Assembly: GCA_903844785.1 (NCBI GenBank)
Contig: CAIMVB010000451.1
Location: 1 to 10,497 of the forward strand
Source: an uncultured Rhodospirillales bacterium
GTDB lineage: Bacteria; Pseudomonadota; Alphaproteobacteria; Acetobacterales; Acetobacteraceae
Length of the DNA: 10,497 bases
Direction: 5' to 3'
The notes below the pieces were generated by a model. It ran no database searches. It saw only the letters and a list, made by a program, of their open reading frames with translations, and was not told where the DNA came from. The position numbers and the translations under genes are program-made. Positions 6,730 through 10,497 of the stretch are shown here, one piece after another (the first letter of the stretch is position 1; every line of letters starts with the position of its first letter).

Positions 6730-7965
6730 TCACGCCGGCTTCAGCAACACATGGCGCTTTTTGCCGATGGAAAGCTTGATGACGCCATCTTGTAGATCAG
6801 CAGCATCCAGCACGCGATCCACCGCGCCAACCGGCTGGTTATTGGCATAAATGCCGCCATTGGCGATCAGGCGCCGGGCTTCACCTTTGCTTGGCACCAG
6901 CTTGTGTTCCACCAGCACATCAATGATCGGTGCAGGCAATACGGAAACCACTGTCGGCAGGCTTGCCGCATTCAGCCCTTCTTCAAAGGCTTTCCGCGCG
7001 GTCTCGGCGGCGGCTTCTGCCGCTTCTCGGCCATGCAGTAACGCGCAGGCTGCGGTGGCAAGGGCTTTCTTCGCCTCATTCACTTCCGAGCCTTGCAGCG
7101 CGGCGTAGTGGGCGATCTCAGTCATCGGCAATTCGGTAAACAGGCCCATGAAGCGCGCCACATCGGCGTCTTCGGTATTGCGCCAGAATTGCCAGTAATC
7201 ATAAGGCGAAACGCGATCGGCATTGAGCCAAACAGCGCCTTGCGCTGTCTTGCCCATCTTCGCCCCTGATGCGGTGGTGATCAGCGGGGTGGTCAGGCCA
7301 AAGGCCTCAGCTTGGTCCATGCGCCGGATCAAATCCGTACCCATGACAATATTGCCCCATTGGTCAGACCCGCCCATTTGCAGCACAACACCATGCCGGC
7401 GGCGCAATTCCAGGAAGTCATAGGCCTGGAGCAGCATGTAGTTGAATTCAAGGAAGCTGAAAGGCTGGTCGCGTTCCAGCCGCTGCTTCACGCTTTCCAT
7501 CGTCAGCATACGATTGACGCTGAAATGCCGCCCGACATCGCGCAGGAACGGAATATAGAGCAGCTTATCCAGCCATTCCGCATTATCCAGCATGATCGCA
7601 TCGGTCGGACCGCTACCGAAGGTCAGGAAGGAATCGAAAACCTTGCGGATGCCGGCCTTGTTGATTTCGATCTGTGCATCGGACAGCAAAGGTCGCGCTT
7701 CATCGCGGAAGGAAGGGTCACCCACCTTGGTCGTCCCGCCACCCATCAGCACCACGGGCCGATTGCCGGTTTGCTGCATCAGGCGCAGCAGCATGATCTG
7801 CACCAGGGATCCGACATGCAGGCTATCGGCGGTCGCGTCGAAGCCGATATAGCCCGCGAGCGGGCCGGCCTGAAGCCGCGCCAGAAAGGCGCCTTCTTCC
7901 GTGGTTTGGTGGATATAGCCGCGTTCCCGCGCCACATGCAGGAAATCGCTTCGCGCGCTGTTCAT
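6730..7965 (-). CDS. tyrS: Tyrosyl-tRNA synthetase (TyrRS)
   Basis: A cytoplasmic class I aminoacyl-tRNA synthetase that attaches tyrosine to tRNA-Tyr. The ATG at 7965 gives a 411-residue protein beginning [20 protein letters not shown], the normal length and N-terminus. An upstream ATG in the same frame (8034) would add 23 unconserved residues and is rejected. The Rossmann fold shows [16 protein letters not shown], with the HIGH-equivalent HVGS at 50-53. The tyrosine/tRNA-site segment YMLLQAYDF is at 176-184, GGSDQW at 198-203 and the KMSKS-loop variant KMGKT at 236-240. An S4 RNA-binding domain occupies about 345-411. The gene is divergent from anmK (78 bp apart); tyrS and anmK are also close neighbours in E. 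coli and other proteobacteria. No leader attenuator was recognised. Confidence 0.97.
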   Translation of the reverse strand: MNSARSDFLHVARERGYIHQTTEEGAFLARLQAGPLAGYIGFDATADSLHVGSLVQIMLLRLMQQTGNRPVVLMGGGTTKVGDPSFRDEARPLLSDAQIEINKAGIRKVFDSFLTFGSGPTDAIMLDNAEWLDKLLYIPFLRDVGRHFSVNRMLTMESVKQRLERDQPFSFLEFNYMLLQAYDFLELRRRHGVVLQMGGSDQWGNIVMGTDLIRRMDQAEAFGLTTPLITTASGAKMGKTAQGAVWLNADRVSPYDYWQFWRNTEDADVARFMGLFTELPMTEIAHYAALQGSEVNEAKKALATAACALLHGREAAEAAAETARKAFEEGLNAASLPTVVSVLPAPIIDVLVEHKLVPSKGEARRLIANGGIYANNQPVGAVDRVLDAADLQDGVIKLSIGKKRHVLLKPA

Positions 7966-8043
7966 GATGCTATCCGGTTTCTCGAAATTCCATGCCCGCC
8001 GGGGCTTTCGCCGACAGGGAAGCGGGGCTAGCACGTCCCTATC

Positions 8044-9141
8044 ATGCTGAGAACCATCGGCCTCATGAGCGGTACCTCCCTTGATGGGGTGGATGCTGCC
8101 TATCTGGAAACGGATGGGGAGGTGATTGGCCGCTTCGGCCCGCGCCAGACCCTGCCCTATGACCCTGCCTTGCGGCGCGCGCTACGGGGCTTGTTGGACC
8201 GCGCCGAAAGCCTCAGCTCCAACGACCCCGAATTGCTGGATGCCACACGCCGCCTGACTGAACGCCATGCCGAAGCGGTGGAAGCCATTGGCCTGCCCGC
8301 GGATTTGGTCGGGTTTCACGGCCAGACCATTCTGCACCGCCCCGCCGCCCCTGGGCGTAGCGGCACGCCCTTCACCTGGCAGATCGGTGATGCCGCTTTG
8401 CTGGCGCGCCGCACGGGCATGAGTGTGGCTTATGATTTCCGTAGCGCCGATGTCGCGGCCGGCGGGCAGGGCGCGCCTTTGGTGCCGGTGTTTCATCGCG
8501 CGCTTGCGGCGCCTTTGCCGAAGCCGCTGGCCATTCTGAACCTGGGCGGGGTCGGCAATGTGACTTGGCTGGGACCGGATGGGGAGATGCTCGCCTTCGA
8601 TACCGGCCCGGCCAATGGACCGTTGGATGATTGGGCGCGCCAGCATACCGGCAAGGATTATGATGTGGCGGGCAAGCTTGCGCTTGCGGGCCAGGCGGAT
8701 GGCGCGGTGCTGGGGCGGCTGATGGCGCATCCCTATTTGGCGGCACCACCGCCGAAATCGCTCGATCGGCTGGATTTTGACCGGGCGCTGCGGGAAGCGG
8801 GCGCAGGCAGTCTTTCGGCAGCGGATGGTGCGGCGACTCTGGTTGCCTTCTGCGCGGTATGCGTGGCCGCAGCGGCGCGGCATTTTCCGGAACCGCCGTT
8901 GCAATGGCTGGTGGCGGGTGGTGGGCGGCGCAATCCCGCCGTGATGAAGGCGCTGGGCGGCGCCTTGGAAGAACCCGTGCGCCCCGTGGAGGTGGCCGGC
9001 TGGGATGGCGATGCGCTGGAAGCCCAGGCCTTTGGCGTTCTGGCCGCCCGGGTTGCGCGCGGCTTGTCGCTGAGCTTCCCCACCACCACCGGCGCCCCCC
9101 GCCCGCTGACCGGCGGGCGGATTATCGGGGCGCTTTTGTGA
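8044..9141 (+). CDS. anmK: Anhydro-N-acetylmuramic acid kinase
   Basis: AnmK is a cytoplasmic enzyme of the ASKHA sugar-kinase fold. It hydrolyses the 1,6-anhydro ring of anhydro-MurNAc and phosphorylates it to MurNAc-6-phosphate, returning cell-wall turnover products to metabolism. The 365-residue length is normal. The phosphate-binding signature [12 protein letters not shown] is at 6-17, GFHGQTILH at 90-98 and [18 protein letters not shown] at 131-148. [12 protein letters not shown] follows at 166-176. FDTGPAN at 185-191 contains the Asp (186) matching the catalytic base of the family. The C-terminal AGGGRRNP and [12 protein letters not shown] motifs are also intact. The ATG at 8044 gives the expected short N-terminus; only a weak ribosome site precedes it. 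No murQ or other recycling gene is in view. Confidence 0.97.
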   Translation: MLRTIGLMSGTSLDGVDAAYLETDGEVIGRFGPRQTLPYDPALRRALRGLLDRAESLSSNDPELLDATRRLTERHAEAVEAIGLPADLVGFHGQTILHRPAAPGRSGTPFTWQIGDAALLARRTGMSVAYDFRSADVAAGGQGAPLVPVFHRALAAPLPKPLAILNLGGVGNVTWLGPDGEMLAFDTGPANGPLDDWARQHTGKDYDVAGKLALAGQADGAVLGRLMAHPYLAAPPPKSLDRLDFDRALREAGAGSLSAADGAATLVAFCAVCVAAAARHFPEPPLQWLVAGGGRRNPAVMKALGGALEEPVRPVEVAGWDGDALEAQAFGVLAARVARGLSLSFPTTTGAPRPLTGGRIIGALL

Positions 9142-9152
9142 GGCATCTTCCA

Positions 9153-9180
9153 AGCTGCCAAGTGGCTTCACTTGGCAGCT
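9153..9180 (+). terminator. Hairpin after anmK, probable terminator
   Basis: A perfect 12-bp stem (AGCTGCCAAGTG, 9153-9164, pairing with 9169-9180) closes a 4-nt loop and begins 11 bp after the anmK stop. A run of six T occurs only at 9193-9198, 12 nt beyond the stem, so it is not a textbook intrinsic terminator. A smaller inverted repeat, CGGGA/TCCCG (9181-9185 and 9202-9206), brackets that T run. It may stop or stabilise the anmK transcript; the structure itself is certain, the role is inferred. Confidence 0.55.
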
Positions 9181-9208
9181 CGGGAAATACGATTTTTTCA
9201 GTCCCGAC

Positions 9209-9240
9209 CATCTCTGCCGTATAGTTGCGCGGCAGAGATG
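9209..9240 (-). terminator. Hairpin after the Bug-family gene, possible terminator
   Basis: An 11-bp perfect inverted repeat (CATCTCTGCCG, 9209-9219, with 9230-9240) closes a 10-nt loop, starting 6 bp past the stop codon of the minus-strand gene ending at 9247. On the minus strand a run of six A, not T, comes after it, so Rho-independent termination in that direction is doubtful. It may act as a 3'-end stabiliser or a pause site. It lies 28 bp from the anmK hairpin. Confidence 0.4.
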
Positions 9241-9246
9241 TTCTGA

Positions 9247-10206
9247 TCACTCCCGCCAGGGGTGCTGGTTCCATAGCGCCTGATAGCGTGTGCGCAGCGC
9301 CATGAGTTCTGCGCGATAGGCATCGGGTGCCAGGAAGCGCAGTGGCAGGAATTGCTGATCCGCAAGCCGCTGGAATTCTGGATTATCCACCGTCTTTTTC
9401 ACAGAATCCGCCAAGCGGGTGATGATTTCAGTCGGCATGCCACCCGGGGCGGCCATACCGCGCATTGAACCTTCCACCACGTCAAAGCCCAATTCGCGCA
9501 AGGTTGGGATGGTCGGCGCGCGGTCCCAGCGCGTTTCGCCCAATTGCGCGATGGGCCGCAGCGTCCCTTGGTTCATGTCATTCAGCCCTTCGGCCACATT
9601 CATCACCGCCAGCGGAATGGTGCGCGACAGCACATTCTGCTTCACCTGAGACGAACCGGCGAAGGGGATATGGAGGAATTTGGTGCCCGTGGCGCGTTCC
9701 AAAGCCAGCATCGCCAAATGATCATCGGACCCAATGCCAGTGGTGCCATAGCCAATCGTGCCCGGATTGGCCCGCGCCGCAGCCAGCAAATCGGCCAGCG
9801 ACTTATAAGGGCTATCCGGCACCACCCACATGCCGCCTGGATCATCCACGATATTCCCGATCAAGGAGAAATCATCGAGCGAATAACGCGCGCGGCGTTC
9901 AATGGGGATTGTCACGATATTGGGCGTATTGATGAAGCCAATCGTATAGCCATCCGGCCTGGCGCGCGCCAATTCGGAAAAGCCAATTTCCCCGCCCGCG
10001 CCGGGGCGATTCAGCACAACAACGGGCTGGCCCAAATCCGCTTCCATGAAGCGCGCAATGGTGCGCGCGGCGACATCGGTTCCACCGCCAGCGGCAAAGG
10101 CGACGATCATGGTAATTTGCCGATCAGGCCGCCAGCCGCCTTGCGCGCGCGCAATGGCGGGTGTGGTAAGGGCGCTGGCGATCAGCGCGCGACGAGATAA
10201 TTTCAT
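9247..10206 (-). CDS. Bug/TctC-family tripartite tricarboxylate transporter substrate-binding protein
   Basis: A 319-residue periplasmic solute receptor of the TTT (tripartite tricarboxylate transporter) class, which typically binds carboxylates or related small molecules for TctA/TctB import. A Tat-type signal MKLSRRALIASALTTPAIARA ends at a likely ARA/QG cleavage at 21. Family hallmarks follow: ITMIVAFAAGGGTDVAAR at 31-48, VVVLNRPGAGGEIGF at 62-76, a DGYTIGF segment, YKSLADLLAAARANPGT, the HIPFAGSSQ region at 179-187 and the C-terminal NPEFQRLADQQ. The start at 10206 is chosen over an upstream in-frame ATG (10239) because GGGAGG lies 5 nt before it and the signal peptide begins there. No TctA or TctB membrane gene is in the window, which is usual for the many orphan Bug proteins of this kind. 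The ligand cannot be predicted. Confidence 0.93.
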   Translation of the reverse strand: MKLSRRALIASALTTPAIARAQGGWRPDRQITMIVAFAAGGGTDVAARTIARFMEADLGQPVVVLNRPGAGGEIGFSELARARPDGYTIGFINTPNIVTIPIERRARYSLDDFSLIGNIVDDPGGMWVVPDSPYKSLADLLAAARANPGTIGYGTTGIGSDDHLAMLALERATGTKFLHIPFAGSSQVKQNVLSRTIPLAVMNVAEGLNDMNQGTLRPIAQLGETRWDRAPTIPTLRELGFDVVEGSMRGMAAPGGMPTEIITRLADSVKKTVDNPEFQRLADQQFLPLRFLAPDAYRAELMALRTRYQALWNQHPWRE

Positions 10207-10211
10207 GTTGA

Positions 10212-10217
10212 CCTCCC
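10212..10217 (-). promoter_or_regulatory. Ribosome binding site fixing the Bug-gene start
   Basis: GGGAGG on the minus strand ends 5 nt before the ATG at 10206. It is the strongest Shine-Dalgarno match noted in the window and rules against the longer reading frame from 10239. Confidence 0.75.
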
Positions 10218-10253
10218 GGTTATTAAGCGAAGAAAGCACAAGCGGCGCTTATG

Positions 10254-10292
10254 AAAAAGGCCGCCGAGCAATTGCCCAGGCGGCCTTTTTTT
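10254..10292 (-). terminator. Strong near-symmetrical intrinsic terminator
   Basis: A perfect 12-bp inverted repeat (AAAAAGGCCGCC, 10254-10265, with 10279-10290) has a 13-nt loop and continues to seven T on the + strand (10286-10292). Read on the minus strand, the GC-rich stem ends in five T, so it can terminate in both directions. It starts 18 bp after the stop codon of the hydrolase remnant on the minus strand and most naturally ends that transcript. It therefore isolates the Bug gene, whose promoter would have to lie in the 47 bp between the hairpin and its ATG. A short palindrome AAGCG-G-CGCTT (10240-10250) sits in that gap. Confidence 0.85.
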
Positions 10293-10310
10293 CTTCGATG
10301 CGGCCAAGCC

Positions 10311-10497
10311 TTAGTCGGCGGCCAGCGCCATGCGGTTGCGGTTCAGAATGCCCATCACGTGATCTTCCGCCGCATCCACAACCTTTTCGGTCTGTTCCGG
10401 CGTGAAGACATGGCCCGCACCGGCCATGACGCGATAATCAATGGACACGCCCTATTGCGTATTCAGCTTTTCCACCAGCTTCTTGACGGAAGCTTCC
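10311..10497 (-). pseudogene. Alpha/beta hydrolase, C-terminal part with in-frame amber stop (5' end outside window)
   Basis: Reading leftward from the edge, 14 codons (EASVKKLVEKLNTQ) run into TAG at 10452-10454. The same frame then continues for 46 codons (GVSIDYRVMAGAGHVF, then TPEQTEKVVDAAEDHVM) to a TAA at 10311-10313. The whole reads as one continuous C-terminus of a small alpha/beta-hydrolase (COG2945-like, by recollection). The GAGHVF segment is placed where the family has its catalytic histidine. Relatives commonly have Lys-Gly at the break, so a single AAG-to-TAG change would explain it. If the amber codon is real, the product would lack the catalytic His and be inactive, hence the pseudogene call. 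Alternatives are a sequencing error, or amber readthrough. The upstream part of the gene is not visible. Confidence 0.6.

Noticed and set aside
7312..8031. Plus-strand open frame of 239 codons opposite tyrS
   Set aside because: It lies entirely antisense to the conserved tyrS coding region, with no recognisable motif or ribosome site.
7966..8034. Upstream ATG extending TyrRS by 23 residues
   Set aside because: The extra residues do not resemble the family, the start at 7965 gives the usual N-terminus, and the extension would fill nearly all of the divergent promoter gap with anmK.
8016..8040. AGGGA/TCCCT inverted repeat before anmK as an operator
   Set aside because: The 5-bp arms with a 15-bp spacer are within what chance gives in GC-rich DNA, and no supporting second site was seen.
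8182..9171. Minus-strand open frame of 329 codons opposite anmK
   Set aside because: It is rich in Arg, His, Gln and Pro and is a mirror of the anmK codon pattern; anmK carries all family motifs.
9544..10200. Plus-strand open frame of 218 codons opposite the Bug-family gene
   Set aside because: It is antisense to a well-supported gene and has low-complexity composition with no domain.
10207..10239. Upstream ATG extending the Bug protein by 11 residues
   Set aside because: The Shine-Dalgarno site and the Tat signal peptide both indicate the ATG at 10206.

Overview
The window looks like chromosomal DNA from a GC-rich alphaproteobacterium, most likely an acetic-acid-bacteria/Roseomonas-like member of the Rhodospirillales (Acetobacterales). 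This rests on overall protein flavour, strong G/C third positions in most genes, Tat-type secretion signals, a Bug-family substrate-binding protein, and a possible alphaproteobacterial heat-shock promoter. The exact genus cannot be read from the sequence. Most of the window is housekeeping DNA. No tRNA, rRNA, CRISPR array, transposase or phage gene was seen, and no stretch longer than 300 bases lacks a gene.

Left to right: (1) the C-terminal third of the chromosome-condensation ATPase SMC on the + strand, cut by the window edge. (2) A minus-strand block reading right to left: grpE (HSP70 nucleotide exchange factor), then two tandem paralogous HtrA/DegP-like serine proteases with PDZ domains and Tat-like export signals. 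The two protease genes are clearly more AT-rich than everything around them. (3) A 123-bp divergent region with a candidate RpoH-type promoter for grpE. (4) On the + strand, murJ (lipid II flippase) and, 29 bp later, an MFS transporter. (5) Minus-strand tyrS, convergent with the MFS gene (2 bp between stop codons) and divergent from anmK. (6) anmK on the + strand (anhydro-MurNAc kinase, cell-wall recycling). (7) A 105-bp convergent intergenic region packed with hairpins. (8) A minus-strand Bug/TctC-type periplasmic solute-binding protein with no transporter partners in view. (9) A strong near-symmetrical intrinsic terminator. (10) At the right edge, the end of a minus-strand alpha/beta-hydrolase gene interrupted by an in-frame amber codon.

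Two loose functional themes are visible. One is protein quality control: GrpE in the cytoplasm followed on the same strand by two exported proteases. The other is peptidoglycan metabolism: MurJ exports the precursor and AnmK recycles anhydro-MurNAc. The most interesting parts are the low-GC tandem protease pair behind grpE and the interrupted hydrolase. I do not see convincing evidence for a wholly new system.
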